Source of the DNA: Pandoraea bronchicola
GTDB lineage: Bacteria; Pseudomonadota; Gammaproteobacteria; Burkholderiales; Burkholderiaceae
Length of the DNA: 60,657 nt
Direction: 5' to 3'
Assembly: GCF_902459805.1 (NCBI RefSeq)
Contig: NZ_CABPST010000018.1
Location: 1-60,657, forward strand
The notes beneath the pieces were generated by a model. It saw nothing but the letters and a program-made list of their open reading frames with translations. It did no database searches and had not been told where the DNA came from. The first letter of the stretch is position 1. Every line of letters starts with the position of its first letter. Position numbers and translations under genes: made by a program. Of this stretch, positions 1 through 9,343 are shown in pieces.

Positions 1-6
1 ATCGGT

Positions 7-104
7 ACTAATTCGGGTGTAGGGTCAGAAGCCGGAAATTTCTACTTCTGATCGGTACTAATTCGGGTGTAGGGTCAAGGGTCACTAATTCGGGTGTAGG
101 GTCA
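7..104. repeat. Three direct copies of a 21-nt repeat (possible IS end)
   Basis: A 21-nt unit starting actaattcggg and ending tagggtca occurs exactly at 7-27, 57-77 and 84-104. The first two copies share six more bases upstream (atcggt). No gene is visible here. Clustered short repeats of this kind are known near the ends of IS21-family elements, so an element may lie to the left of the window, but no transposase can be seen. From 105 to 234 I see nothing recognisable. Confidence 0.6.
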
Positions 105-234
105 TGGCGTACGGACCTAGGCGGTACCTACGCAAACGGGCCGCAGAAAAGCAAGGTTACCGCCTTAGACCGGAGCCCGTTAAACCGCGCCGGTAGACCC
201 GCTGAATAGTAAACATCCGCCAGATAGTAAACGC

Positions 235-266
235 ACAAAGGGCCTCCCTACTGGGAAGCCCTTTGT
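235..266 (-). terminator. Hairpin terminator downstream of tRNA-Ser
   Basis: Arms 235-248 and 253-266 pair over 14 positions with one mismatch around a 4-nt loop. The hairpin lies 8 nt past the tRNA 3' end on the minus strand. The T-rich tail is weak, so this may be a processing stem rather than a strong intrinsic terminator. Confidence 0.55.
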
Positions 267-273
267 TTATCTG

Positions 274-364
274 TGGCGGAGAGAGGGGGATTCGAACCCC
301 CGATAGGCTATTAACCTATACACGCTTTCCAGGCGTGCGACTTAAACCGCTCATCCATCTCTCC
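274..364 (-). tRNA. tRNA-Ser (anticodon GGA)
   Basis: Read on the minus strand, this folds as a class II tRNA. The acceptor stem starts ggagaga and pairs with tctctcc before the discriminator base and an encoded CCA. The anticodon loop reads CTGGAAA (anticodon GGA, decoding UCC/UCU), there is a long variable arm, and the T loop is GGTTCGAATCC. The 91-nt length including CCA is normal for serine tRNA. A consensus -10 box lies 14 nt upstream and a hairpin follows. Confidence 0.95.
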
Positions 365-377
365 TGAAGAGTCGCGC

Positions 378-383
378 ATTATA
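378..383 (-). promoter_or_regulatory. -10 box of the tRNA-Ser promoter
   Basis: The minus strand reads TATAAT, a perfect -10 hexamer, 14 nt upstream of the mature tRNA 5' end. The -35 region 16-17 nt further up is a poor match to consensus. Confidence 0.55.
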
Positions 384-450
384 GCAGGTCGGCAGCAACA
401 TCCCATACCCTTTCGTGCGAACCCGGAAAAATTTCTCCGTCATCCACTCG

Positions 451-2469
451 TCACGGGCGTCGCAAATGGTCCACCAGATGCCGGTCCCGCGCGCTCGGAC
501 GTCCGCCCAACAAGCTGAACGCGATCGCCACCGCAAACCCCACCGGTACCCCGAAAGCACCCGCCGAAATTGGATCGACCCCCCACCAGCGCGAGCCCGC
601 AAACCCCGTCAGCCGTGTGAAGAACGGATATGTCGTCACAATGTAATACACGCAAACCAACAACCCACTCACCATCCCCGCCGTTGCACCCAGTCGCGTC
701 GTTCGCTTCCAGAACACCCCCAGCACCAACGCCGGGAACAGGCACGACGCCGCCAGCGAAAATGCCGCCCCTACGAGAAACAAGATATTCCCCAGCTTCA
801 ACGACGTGACGTACGACGCAAACATCGCCACGCATAACAACAGAATCTTCGACGTCGTCACCCGCTTCTGGCTCGATGCATTCCTGTCCACCATGTGGAA
901 ATAAACGTCGTGCGACAACGCATTCGCAATCGTGAGCAGTAACCCATCCGCCGTCGACAACACCGCCGCCAACGCGCCCGCCGCCACCAACCCCGAAATG
1001 ACATACGGTAGCCCCGCGATCTCCGGCCCAGCCAGCACCAACATGTCAGGCTGCATCCAGACCTCGCCCCACTGCACCACCCCATCACGATAAACGTCCG
1101 AGATGTCCAGTTGCACCGGCGTCGCATGCCGCCATTGCGTCACCCATCCCGGCAGATTCTCGTACCGCGCCCCCACCAGATGCAACAGCACGTCATACTT
1201 GAGCATCACCGCCAACGCCGGCGCACTCACGTATAACAACGCCACGAAGAACAGCGTCCACCCCACCGAACTCCGCGCTCCCTGCACCGTCGCCGTCGTG
1301 CCATAGCGCGTCAGAATATGCGGCAGACTCGCCGTTCCAATCATCAGGCACACCATCAGCAACAGGAAATTCAATCGCTGCGAGCCGCGCGTCGTATCGT
1401 CTCGCGCAGGGAATGGCTCCGTCATCGCATGCGGCGGCTCACTGCGCTCCACATACTGGTTACGCATCTCCAGCCATTGGTTCTGGGCCTCGCCGACATC
1501 ACGCGGGAAGGCGTCGAGCTTCGTTTCCAGCACCTTCACGTCACGCAGCGGCCCGTTACGGCGCTTCGTGTCCAGCAGTTGCCGCTCCAGCTCCGCACGC
1601 TCGCTGTAAAAGCTGTCCGGCAAACCATCCAGACGACGCTGCATCTGCTCCGCCTGCTCGCGGTAATAGTCGCGCACCTCGCGCTCAGGCACCGACTGCT
1701 GAATCTCGCGCTCCAACGCCTCGACCTTCGCCAGCGCTTCGCCGTAGTTGAACTGCGGAAACCAGCCGTTGCCCGTCTGATGGCCAATCATGGCCGTCGG
1801 CACCAGAAACGCAGTAATCATGATGACGTACTGCGCGACCTGCGTCCAAGTCACGGCCCGCATGCCGCCAAGAAACGAACACACCAGAATGCCCGCCAGC
1901 CCGAAGAAGATGCCAATGGTGAACTCGACACCGATGAATCGCGACGCAATCAAACCCACGCCCTGAATCTGCGCCACCAGATAGACGAACGAACACAGAA
2001 TCGTCGAGAAAACGCCCAGCGCCCGCACCAGATTGCTGTCATATCGCGTGCCCAGAAAGTCCGGCACCGTGTAACGCCCCATCTTGCGCAGATACGGCGC
2101 AAGCAAGAACGCCACCAGACAATAACCGCCCGTCCATCCCATGACGTACGCGAGGCCGTCGTAGCCAGACACGTACAACGACCCCGCCAACCCCATGAAC
2201 GACGCCGCGCTCATCCAGTCCGCCGCGCACGCCATGCCATTGAACATCGGCGGCACACGTCGACCCGCGACGTAATACTCGGTCGCATCCGAAGTCCGCG
2301 AGATCAGGCCAATCACCGCATAGACGGCAATCGTCACAAAAAGAAAGGCATAGCCGATCCACACACCCGGCCCGTTGACCCGCTCGAGCAGACCAATCAT
2401 CAGCACGAACGCAAGGAACCCCGCCGTGTAATACAGGTAGTAGCGCAGCAATCTACGCGTGAAACTCAT
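451..2469 (-). CDS. Sodium:solute symporter family protein (ActP-like, acetate/cation symport)
   Basis: A 672-residue polytopic membrane protein of the sodium:solute symporter family, most like the subfamily that pairs with DUF4212 proteins (VC_2705 type). It probably imports acetate or another small carboxylate with a cation across the inner membrane. The N-terminal half has a YYVAGRRVPP segment followed by ADWMSAASF and GLAGSLY, typical of the family. A charged, soluble stretch of roughly 120 residues around 230-350 interrupts the membrane segments, which explains the extra length over E. coli ActP. Its start overlaps the stop of the DUF4212 gene (ATGA), and acs lies upstream, so uptake and activation are probably co-transcribed. 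The substrate is inferred from context. Confidence 0.88.
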   Translation of the reverse strand: MSFTRRLLRYYLYYTAGFLAFVLMIGLLERVNGPGVWIGYAFLFVTIAVYAVIGLISRTSDATEYYVAGRRVPPMFNGMACAADWMSAASFMGLAGSLYVSGYDGLAYVMGWTGGYCLVAFLLAPYLRKMGRYTVPDFLGTRYDSNLVRALGVFSTILCSFVYLVAQIQGVGLIASRFIGVEFTIGIFFGLAGILVCSFLGGMRAVTWTQVAQYVIMITAFLVPTAMIGHQTGNGWFPQFNYGEALAKVEALEREIQQSVPEREVRDYYREQAEQMQRRLDGLPDSFYSERAELERQLLDTKRRNGPLRDVKVLETKLDAFPRDVGEAQNQWLEMRNQYVERSEPPHAMTEPFPARDDTTRGSQRLNFLLLMVCLMIGTASLPHILTRYGTTATVQGARSSVGWTLFFVALLYVSAPALAVMLKYDVLLHLVGARYENLPGWVTQWRHATPVQLDISDVYRDGVVQWGEVWMQPDMLVLAGPEIAGLPYVISGLVAAGALAAVLSTADGLLLTIANALSHDVYFHMVDRNASSQKRVTTSKILLLCVAMFASYVTSLKLGNILFLVGAAFSLAASCLFPALVLGVFWKRTTRLGATAGMVSGLLVCVYYIVTTYPFFTRLTGFAGSRWWGVDPISAGAFGVPVGFAVAIAFSLLGGRPSARDRHLVDHLRRP

Positions 2470-2954
2470 CGGTAGGTCGGCGCCGATGCGGCGCGAGAGG
2501 AAACACTTCTTGACGTCGCGGAAACCGTCGCGCGACGCAGTCCGGCACCGTCGGCACCAAGACTGTCGCGATGCGCTTCGCGCAACACATGCAGCTCGCG
2601 GTGGTAGCGCGCATCATTGCGACGCTGCAGCCACGCATAAACGACGATCAGACCGATGTCGATCAGGATCGAACCCTGCGCGCCCATGTAGAACGGCAGC
2701 GGCCACCCCGCAAATCGCAGCGACGCCCACTCACGCGCCCAGAACTGCGGCACGAACGTCACCACGAAGCCAATCACCATAAGCACCGCCACCAGCCGCA
2801 ATGTGCGCCGCCAGTGGCGCCCCGCAATGGCCGCCGCCGCCCCATGCCAATCGACATCGGGCGACGGGCCGCCAGAAGCAAAGTCCGACGGCGTCCCGCT
2901 GACATCCACCCTGTCAGCCATGCCGGCCGCGCCGGTCGGCGAGCGATTTGCCAT
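2466..2954 (-). CDS. DUF4212 domain-containing symporter small subunit
   Basis: A 162-residue protein with two predicted membrane segments around residues 53-72 and 88-110, the second followed by a YAWLQRRND motif typical of DUF4212. Proteins of this family sit next to, and probably assist, VC_2705-type sodium:solute symporters. The hydrophilic N-terminus is longer than usual, so translation may begin at an internal ATG (residue 12). The gene starts 21 nt after acs and overlaps the symporter by four bases, giving the order acs, DUF4212, symporter. Its exact biochemical role is not established. Confidence 0.85.
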   Translation of the reverse strand: MANRSPTGAAGMADRVDVSGTPSDFASGGPSPDVDWHGAAAAIAGRHWRRTLRLVAVLMVIGFVVTFVPQFWAREWASLRFAGWPLPFYMGAQGSILIDIGLIVVYAWLQRRNDARYHRELHVLREAHRDSLGADGAGLRRATVSATSRSVSSRAASAPTYR

Positions 2955-2975
2955 AGCAGGCCGGGAACCCCGCGC

Positions 2976-4958
2976 TTACTGCGCCTGCTTGAGTTGCTCC
3001 AGAATGGCTGGATTCTCAAGCGTGGACGTGTCCTGCGTGATTTCCTCTTCCTTCGCAATCACACGCAGCAAACGGCGCATGATCTTGCCCGAGCGGGTCT
3101 TCGGCAAGTTATCCCCAAAACGGATGTCCTTCGGCTTGGCGATCGGCCCGATCTCCTTGCCCACCCAATTACGTAGTTCGAGCGCCAGTTGCTTGGCCTC
3201 GTCCCCCGTCGGGCGCGAACGCTTGAGCACCACGAACGCAACAATGGCCTCGCCCGTCGTGTCGTCCGGACGCCCCACCACCGCAGCCTCCGCCACGATC
3301 GGGTTCGCCACCAGCGCCGACTCGATCTCCATCGTGCCCATGCGGTGACCCGAGACGTTCAGCACGTCGTCGATACGCCCCATGATGGTGAAGTAACCCG
3401 TCTTGAGATCGCGAATCGAACCATCGCCCGCAAGATAGATCTTGCCGCCCAGTTCCGACGGGAAGTAACTCGTCTTGTAACGCTCCGGATCGCCCCAGAT
3501 CGTCCGGATCATTGCAGGCCACGGACGCTTGATCACCAGCATGCCACCCTGACCGTTCGGCACGTCCTGCCCGGTTTCGTCGACGATGGCCACCGCAATG
3601 CCCGGCAGACCCAACGTACACGACCCCGGCACCAACGGCGTGGCGCCCGGCAGCGGCGTAATGATGTGGCCGCCCGTCTCCGTCTGCCACCACGTGTCGA
3701 CGATGGGGCAACGCGTGCCGCCAACGTTCTCGTAGTACCACATCCACGCTTCCGGGTTGATCGGCTCACCCACCGACCCGAGAATGCGCAGCGACGACAG
3801 GTCGTACTGCTTCGGATGCACGTCAGGCGTCTGCTCGGCCGCCTTGATCAGCGAACGGATCGCCGTCGGTGCGGTATAGAACACCGTCACCTTGTGCCGG
3901 CCGATCATCTCCCAGAAACGGCCTGCGTTCGGGTACGTCGGCACACCTTCGAAAACGACCTGCGTCGCGCCCACGGCCAACGGGCCATAAGCGATGTACG
4001 TGTGCCCCGTGATCCAGCCGATGTCAGCCGTGCACCAGAAAACGTCGTCCGGCTTGATGTCGAACGTCCACTGCATCGTGAGCGACGCCCACAGCAGATA
4101 GCCGCCAGTGCTGTGCTGCACGCCCTTCGGCTTACCCGTCGAGCCCGACGTGTAGAGAATGAACAGGGGATGCTCTGCACTCACCCACTCCGGCTCGCAC
4201 TGGTCCGACTGACCCGCGACGAGTTCCTGCAGCACTTCATCGCGGCCCGCCTGCATCGTCACGTTACCGCCCGTGCGTCGGTAGACGATCACGGACTTCA
4301 CATGGTCGCAGCCGCCCATCGCGAGCGCTTCGTCAACGATGGCCTTCAACGGCAACGCCTTGCCGCCGCGCATCTGCTCGTCAGCCGTGACGATGGCCAC
4401 CGCGCCAGCATCGATCACGCGCTCATTGAGCGATTTGGCCGAGAAGCCACCGAACACGACCGAATGCGTTGCGCCGATACGGGCGCACGCCTGCATGGCA
4501 ACCACGCCCTCCACCGACATCGGCATGTAGATGACCACGCGGTCACCCTTCTTCACACCCTTGGCCTTGAGCGCATTGGCGAACCGGTTCACTCGCGCCA
4601 GCAGGTCGCGATAGGTGACAGGCGTCACCGTGCCGTCGTCGGCTTCGAAAAGTATGGCGTTCTTGTCGCCCAAACCTGCCTCGATCTGACGATCCAGGCA
4701 GTTGTAGGAAGCGTTGATTTGTCCGTCTTCGAACCACGTATAGAACGGGGCGTTGGTCTCGTCGAGGACTTTGGTGAACGGCTTGTGCCAGGCCAGATTC
4801 TCCCGCGCCTGACGCGCCCAGAATCCCTCGTAATCCTTCTCGGCCTCGGCGCAAAGCGCCTCATAGGCTGGCATGCCGGAGATTTTCGCTTTGGCGACCA
4901 GCGCCTGCGGCGGCGCGAAGACGCGCTGCTCCTGCAATACCGATTCAATTGCTGCCAT
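2976..4958 (-). CDS. acs: Acetyl-coenzyme A synthetase
   Basis: The 660-residue enzyme activates acetate to acetyl-CoA through an acetyl-AMP intermediate in the cytoplasm. It carries the ANL-superfamily P-loop [15 protein letters not shown], the [10 protein letters not shown] adenylate motif and, near the C-terminus, the SGKIMRR motif whose lysine (about residue 625) is the usual target of regulatory acetylation. The open frame extends 22 codons further upstream, but the ATG at 4958 has a GAGGGG ribosome-binding site and begins [11 protein letters not shown], the normal family start. It is the first gene of a probable acetate operon with the DUF4212 protein and the symporter. Confidence 0.97.
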   Translation of the reverse strand: MAAIESVLQEQRVFAPPQALVAKAKISGMPAYEALCAEAEKDYEGFWARQARENLAWHKPFTKVLDETNAPFYTWFEDGQINASYNCLDRQIEAGLGDKNAILFEADDGTVTPVTYRDLLARVNRFANALKAKGVKKGDRVVIYMPMSVEGVVAMQACARIGATHSVVFGGFSAKSLNERVIDAGAVAIVTADEQMRGGKALPLKAIVDEALAMGGCDHVKSVIVYRRTGGNVTMQAGRDEVLQELVAGQSDQCEPEWVSAEHPLFILYTSGSTGKPKGVQHSTGGYLLWASLTMQWTFDIKPDDVFWCTADIGWITGHTYIAYGPLAVGATQVVFEGVPTYPNAGRFWEMIGRHKVTVFYTAPTAIRSLIKAAEQTPDVHPKQYDLSSLRILGSVGEPINPEAWMWYYENVGGTRCPIVDTWWQTETGGHIITPLPGATPLVPGSCTLGLPGIAVAIVDETGQDVPNGQGGMLVIKRPWPAMIRTIWGDPERYKTSYFPSELGGKIYLAGDGSIRDLKTGYFTIMGRIDDVLNVSGHRMGTMEIESALVANPIVAEAAVVGRPDDTTGEAIVAFVVLKRSRPTGDEAKQLALELRNWVGKEIGPIAKPKDIRFGDNLPKTRSGKIMRRLLRVIAKEEEITQDTSTLENPAILEQLKQAQ

Positions 4959-5200
4959 GAGTTGTCCCCTCTTATGGATATGCAAAACGATTGCAATCAA
5001 GCCAAAACAAATCGCTAACGCCACATTAAGACGAGCGACTTACTAACGCCTTACACTGTTGCACGCGACTTCCGACTTCCGTATCCCACGTGCGGGACTC
5101 ACGCGGACCCGTCACCGCATTGCATCAGACTGTGGCGTATTCGCTACAATCCTACCCGTATCATCCCTATCCCGCCACCCCGGACTCGCCCGGAGCGCCC

Positions 5201-6190
5201 GTGAATTCGACATCTGCGTCCCAACCGTCGGTTGATACTCCCCCGGCGCCCTCGGCCACCGACCGCCTCTTCGCCCGCTTCCCCAGCTTCGCGCTAGCGC
5301 TCGCCATGACGTTCGTGGGCATCAACGTCGGCATCGGCAAGACGATGGTCGCGGTCATGCCCGTGGCCGCCTTCGCCCTGTGGCGCTTCGTGATCGCCGT
5401 CATCGCCCTCGCCCCCCGCTACCGCCCAGCGGTCATGCGACGCGTCACGCGCAGCCAATGGGGCCACCTCTTCGTGCAGACGTTCTTCGGCACATTCCTC
5501 TTCACCCTGCTCATGCTCTCGGGCGTGCGAATGACGACGGCCAGCGCCGCTGGCGTCATCACCGCCACGCTGCCCGCCTGCGTGGCGCTGCTCTCGTGGG
5601 CCGTGCTACGCGAACACCCATCGCGTCGCACGCTGGTGAGCGTCGGTCTGGCGATTGCCGGTGTGGCCCTGCTGAACCTCTCGCGCGGCGACGCCCACGG
5701 CACCGGTGCCTCCGAATCAGGCAACGCCTGGCTGGGCAATGCCCTCGTGCTGGGCGCCGTCGTGTGCGAGGCCATCTACGTGATCGTCTCGAAACGGCTT
5801 TCGGCAGAACTCTCCGCCATCGATATCTGCGCCTATACCCACCTGATCGGCGGCGTGCTGATGCTGCCGCTCGGCGTGGTGGGCCTGATGGCCGTGGACT
5901 ACGCGTCGCTCACGCCCGGCCATTGGGCGCTCATCGTCTGGTACGGCCTCGCCGCCAGCGTGTTCTCGTTCTTCCTGTGGATGCGCGGCATTCGACACGT
6001 CAGCGCACAACTTGCCGGGGTTTTCACGGCGATGGTGCCCGTGGCCGCCACGGCCTACGGCGTGATCTTTTTGGGCGAGCGGCTGACGGTGCCCCAAGGG
6101 GCCGCATTGGCCCTGACGGTGGCCGGGATCGTGCTCGCCGCATTGCCGTCCGCCGCTGCGCGCAAGACGCCATTGCCGGTCCGGGACTGA
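5201..6190 (+). CDS. EamA/DMT family transporter
   Basis: A drug/metabolite transporter of about 329 residues with ten predicted membrane segments arranged as two EamA repeats. Typical markers are the AGVITATLPACVALLSW segment in the first repeat and FLGERLTVPQ in the second. Such proteins export or exchange small metabolites across the inner membrane, and nothing here identifies the substrate. The open frame runs back to 5090, but a GTG at 5201 with GGAG six bases upstream is the better start. It is divergent from acs and stands alone before the YqhA-type gene. Confidence 0.88.
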   Translation: MNSTSASQPSVDTPPAPSATDRLFARFPSFALALAMTFVGINVGIGKTMVAVMPVAAFALWRFVIAVIALAPRYRPAVMRRVTRSQWGHLFVQTFFGTFLFTLLMLSGVRMTTASAAGVITATLPACVALLSWAVLREHPSRRTLVSVGLAIAGVALLNLSRGDAHGTGASESGNAWLGNALVLGAVVCEAIYVIVSKRLSAELSAIDICAYTHLIGGVLMLPLGVVGLMAVDYASLTPGHWALIVWYGLAASVFSFFLWMRGIRHVSAQLAGVFTAMVPVAATAYGVIFLGERLTVPQGAALALTVAGIVLAALPSAAARKTPLPVRD

Positions 6191-6375
6191 ATCGGACGCG
6201 GCGCCCCGGGCAAGACGTTGTAAAATGCGCGGCATGCCGATTTTGGCGACGCGCGATCCGTGACGTATCAGCGGTGAGCCCATTGCCCGGTGTTATCTCG
6301 TTTGCTTTGCGTATTTGATAACTACAGTCTGCGGCTTTACCCGCAGGCCAATGTCTCCACTCCGTCAAAATAGCC

Positions 6376-6948
6376 ATGTCGACTCCCGGCCGCCCGTCCG
6401 ACGCGCCGATGCGCCCCCTGCCCCGCGTCATTTTCTTCAGCCGCTGGCTCCAACTGCCGCTGTATCTGGGCCTGATCGCCGCGCAGGGCGTCTACGTCTA
6501 CAAATTTCTGGTCGAACTCTGGCATCTCGTCTCCCACGCCACGACGTTCGACGAAACGCAGATCATGCTGGTCGTGCTCGGTCTGATCGACGTGGTGATG
6601 ATCTCGAACCTGCTCATCATGGTGATCATCGGCGGCTATGAGACGTTCGTCTCCCGCCTGGGCGTCGAAGGCCATCCGGACGAACCGGAGTGGCTCGATC
6701 ACGTGAACGCCGGGGTGCTCAAGGTGAAGCTGTCGATGGCCCTCATCAGCATCTCGTCGATCCATCTGCTCAAGACGTTCATCGACGCGGCCCAGCAAAC
6801 GCCGCACACGATCATGTGGCAAGTGATCATTCACTGCGCCTTCCTGCTTTCCGCCGTGGTCATGGCCGTCGTCAACAAGATGACGAACGACAGCCATGCC
6901 CCGGCGTACGCGACCCCGCAAGTCATTACCAACACCAGTCCCCACTAA
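6376..6948 (+). CDS. YqhA (UPF0114) family inner membrane protein
   Basis: A 190-residue protein of the TIGR00645/YqhA family. Membrane segments are visible at about residues 28-48, 68-90, 115-132 and 150-168, with the conserved [10 protein letters not shown] stretch and a [10 protein letters not shown] segment. The family function is unknown. The gene ends 15 nt before fumarase and is probably co-transcribed with it, an arrangement I believe is common in Burkholderiales. Upstream, 6191-6375 holds a GTAAAATG-type -10 candidate near 6221 and a small 6-bp hairpin at 6329-6346. Confidence 0.9.
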   Translation: MSTPGRPSDAPMRPLPRVIFFSRWLQLPLYLGLIAAQGVYVYKFLVELWHLVSHATTFDETQIMLVVLGLIDVVMISNLLIMVIIGGYETFVSRLGVEGHPDEPEWLDHVNAGVLKVKLSMALISISSIHLLKTFIDAAQQTPHTIMWQVIIHCAFLLSAVVMAVVNKMTNDSHAPAYATPQVITNTSPH

Positions 6949-6963
6949 GTCGAGAGCCGTTTC

Positions 6964-8487
6964 ATGTCTACCGTCATTAAAGAAGACGACGTCATTCAGA
7001 GCGTCGCCGGTGCCCTTCAGTACATCAGCTACTACCATCCGGACGATTACATCCAGGCGCTGGGTCGCGCCTACGAGGCGGAGCAAAGCCCTGCCGCCAA
7101 AGACGCCATCGCGCAGATCCTGACCAACAGCCGCATGTGCGCCGAAGGCCGCCGTCCGCTGTGTCAGGACACCGGTATCGTGACCGTGTTCGTGAAGGTC
7201 GGCATGAACGTGCGCTGGGACGCCAAGCGCAGCCTCACCGACATGATCAACGAAGGCGTGCGCCAGGCTTACCTGCATCCGGACAACGTGCTGCGCGCCT
7301 CGATCGTGGCGCCGCCCGAAGCCGGCCGCAAGAACACGAAGGACAACACGCCCGCCGTCATCCACTACGAAATCGTGGAAGGCGACAAGGTCGACATCAC
7401 GGTCGCAGCCAAGGGCGGCGGCTCGGAGAACAAGTCGAAGTTCGTGATGCTCAACCCGTCCGATTCGATCGTCGACTGGGTCGTGAAGACGGTGCCGACG
7501 ATGGGCGCTGGCTGGTGCCCGCCGGGCATGCTCGGCATCGGTATCGGCGGCACGGCTGAGAAGGCCATGGTGCTCGCCAAGGAGTCGCTCATGGACCCGA
7601 TCGATATCCAAGACGTGATCAAGCGCGGCCCGCAGAACTGGAACGAAGAGCTGCGTATCGAGCTGTTCGAGAAGGTCAACGCACTCGGCATCGGCGCCCA
7701 GGGTCTGGGCGGCCTGGCCACCGTGCTCGACGTGAAGATCCTCGACTACCCGACGCACGCTGCGTCCAAGCCGGTCGCCATGATCCCGAATTGCGCGGCA
7801 ACGCGTCACGCACACTTCACGCTGGATGGCTCAGGCCCGTCGTTCCTCGCCGCACCGTCGCTCGACGCCTGGCCGAACGTGCACTGGGCACCGAACACGG
7901 AAACGAGCAAGCGCGTCGATCTGGACACGCTCACGCCGGAAGAAGTCGCAAGCTGGAAGCCGGGTCAGACCCTGCTGCTCTCGGGCAAGATGCTCACCGG
8001 TCGCGACGCCGCCCACAAGCGCATCGCCGACATGATCGCCAAGGGTGAGCCCCTGCCGGTCGACTTCAAGGGCCGCGCGATTTACTACGTCGGCCCGGTC
8101 GATCCGGTGCGTGACGAAGTCGTCGGCCCGGCCGGCCCGACCACGTCCACCCGCATGGACAAGTTCACCGACATGATGCTGTCGAAGACGGGCCTCACCG
8201 TCATGATCGGCAAGTCGGAACGTGGCCCTGCCGCCATCGAAGCCATCAAGAAACACAAGGCTGCGTACCTGATGGCTGTCGGCGGCGCCGCTTATCTGGT
8301 GTCGAAGGCCATTCGCGCCGCCCGCGTGCTGGCCTTTGAAGACCTCGGCATGGAAGCGATCTACGAGTTCGACGTCAAGGACATGCCCGTGACCGTGGCC
8401 GTCGATTCGACCGGCGTATCGGTGCACCAAACCGGCCCGAAGGAATGGCAAGCCAAGATCGGCAAGATCCCGGTCGCAGCCGAGTAA
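6964..8487 (+). CDS. Fumarate hydratase class I (iron-sulfur, single chain)
   Basis: A 507-residue enzyme that interconverts fumarate and malate in the TCA cycle using an oxygen-sensitive [4Fe-4S] cluster. The three cluster cysteines are visible at C67 (in PLCQDTG), C185 (in GWCPPGML) and C277 (in IPNCAATRH). The alpha-type and beta-type domains of class I fumarase are fused in one chain, as in FumA/FumB. It follows the YqhA-type gene by 15 nt and is closed by a strong intrinsic terminator. A tartrate dehydratase-like activity is a less likely alternative. Confidence 0.95.
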   Translation: MSTVIKEDDVIQSVAGALQYISYYHPDDYIQALGRAYEAEQSPAAKDAIAQILTNSRMCAEGRRPLCQDTGIVTVFVKVGMNVRWDAKRSLTDMINEGVRQAYLHPDNVLRASIVAPPEAGRKNTKDNTPAVIHYEIVEGDKVDITVAAKGGGSENKSKFVMLNPSDSIVDWVVKTVPTMGAGWCPPGMLGIGIGGTAEKAMVLAKESLMDPIDIQDVIKRGPQNWNEELRIELFEKVNALGIGAQGLGGLATVLDVKILDYPTHAASKPVAMIPNCAATRHAHFTLDGSGPSFLAAPSLDAWPNVHWAPNTETSKRVDLDTLTPEEVASWKPGQTLLLSGKMLTGRDAAHKRIADMIAKGEPLPVDFKGRAIYYVGPVDPVRDEVVGPAGPTTSTRMDKFTDMMLSKTGLTVMIGKSERGPAAIEAIKKHKAAYLMAVGGAAYLVSKAIRAARVLAFEDLGMEAIYEFDVKDMPVTVAVDSTGVSVHQTGPKEWQAKIGKIPVAAE

Positions 8488-8555
8488 TTCATTCCCGGCA
8501 ACAGCAAGACAGGCTGCATGGGGCCCGCTGATGGCCTCGTCAGCCCGTAGAACCA

Positions 8556-8581
8556 AGCCCGGCATCGTCCGGGCTTTTTTT
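8556..8581 (+). terminator. Intrinsic terminator after fumarase
   Basis: Arms agcccgg (8556-8562) and ccgggct (8569-8575) with a 6-nt loop are followed by a run of seven T residues. It closes the yqhA-fumarase transcript. Confidence 0.9.
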
Positions 8582-8631
8582 CGTCCGTCGGCTGTCGGTT
8601 CCGATGACATCAATGTCATGTTGCGCAGCGC

Positions 8632-8652
8632 GAATGGATCGTATTTCCATTC
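8632..8652. promoter_or_regulatory. Inverted repeat upstream of bfr
   Basis: gaatgga (8632-8638) and tccattc (8646-8652) are perfect 7-bp arms around a 7-nt spacer, 100 nt upstream of bfr. It may be an operator, but it does not look like a Fur box and I cannot name the regulator. Confidence 0.35.
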
Positions 8653-8751
8653 GCACCTCGGTTCACGAAAAGCCTTGTGGAGCTTGGCTTTCCGGCCGTT
8701 TCAGGCTACTCTTCAACCGCTTGTAAATTGCGTAAAACACAGGGATCCAAA

Positions 8752-9231
8752 ATGAAAGGCGACAAGAAAGTCCTCGAACTCCTCAACGCACAGCTCACGA
8801 ACGAGCTGACGGCGATCAATCAGTACTTTCTGCACGCCCGCATGTACAACCACTGGGGCCTCAACAAGCTCGGCAAGCACGAGTATGACGAGTCCATCGG
8901 CGAGATGAAGCACGCCGACAAGCTGATCGAGCGCATCTTCATGCTCGACGGCCTGCCCAATCTGCAAGATCTGCACAAGTTGCTCATCGGTGAGAACACT
9001 GAGGAAATCCTGAAGTGCGATCTCAAGCTCGAATACCTCTCGCAGAAGACGTGCAAGGAAGGCGTCGCGCATTGCGAGAGCGTGCAGGACTTCGTCTCGC
9101 GTGAAATCTTCAACGAAATCCTGCACGACACTGAAGAACACATCGACTGGCTCGAAACGCAGATCGAACTGATCGACAAGGTCGGTCTTCAGAACTACCA
9201 GCAGTCGGGCATGGCGTCGTTCGAAGAATAA
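8752..9231 (+). CDS. bfr: Bacterioferritin
   Basis: A 159-residue heme-containing ferritin that stores iron as a 24-subunit cytoplasmic shell. E18, Y25, E51, M52 (heme ligand in characterised Bfr), H54, E94 and H130 match the E. coli numbering without gaps. Position 127, a ferroxidase glutamate in E. coli, is threonine here (HDTEEH). The ATG at 8752 gives the canonical MKGDK start; the longer open frame from 8677 is not needed. A terminator follows at 9311. The partner ferredoxin gene (bfd) lies about 1.1 kb downstream, with murI between them. Confidence 0.96.
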   Translation: MKGDKKVLELLNAQLTNELTAINQYFLHARMYNHWGLNKLGKHEYDESIGEMKHADKLIERIFMLDGLPNLQDLHKLLIGENTEEILKCDLKLEYLSQKTCKEGVAHCESVQDFVSREIFNEILHDTEEHIDWLETQIELIDKVGLQNYQQSGMASFEE

Positions 9232-9310
9232 GCCCGTCACACCCCACAAGACACATAACAGGCGCACCGCCGGGCCCGTATCGGCCGACAGAGTTTGCGC
9301 TAAAATTTCG

Positions 9311-9335
9311 GGGCCGGCATTTGCCGGCCCTTTTT
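9311..9335 (+). terminator. Intrinsic terminator after bfr, abutting murI
   Basis: gggccggc (9311-9318) and gccggccc (9323-9330) form a perfect 8-bp stem with a 4-nt loop and a five-T tail. The tail ends only 8 nt before the murI start codon. Confidence 0.88.
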
Positions 9336-9343
9336 CATTTGCC

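Noticed and set aside
1318-2475. Long plus-strand frame (385 codons) opposite the symporter
   Set aside because: It is the arginine- and histidine-rich antisense shadow of a conserved gene, with no ribosome-binding site or recognisable domain.
3189-5018. 609-codon plus-strand frame opposite acs
   Set aside because: Antisense shadow created by GC-rich codon usage; acs is unmistakable on the other strand.
4959-5090. Sigma-54 promoter upstream of acs
   Set aside because: A TTGGC...TTGCA-like stretch exists, but the GG-to-GC spacing is wrong for a -24/-12 promoter.
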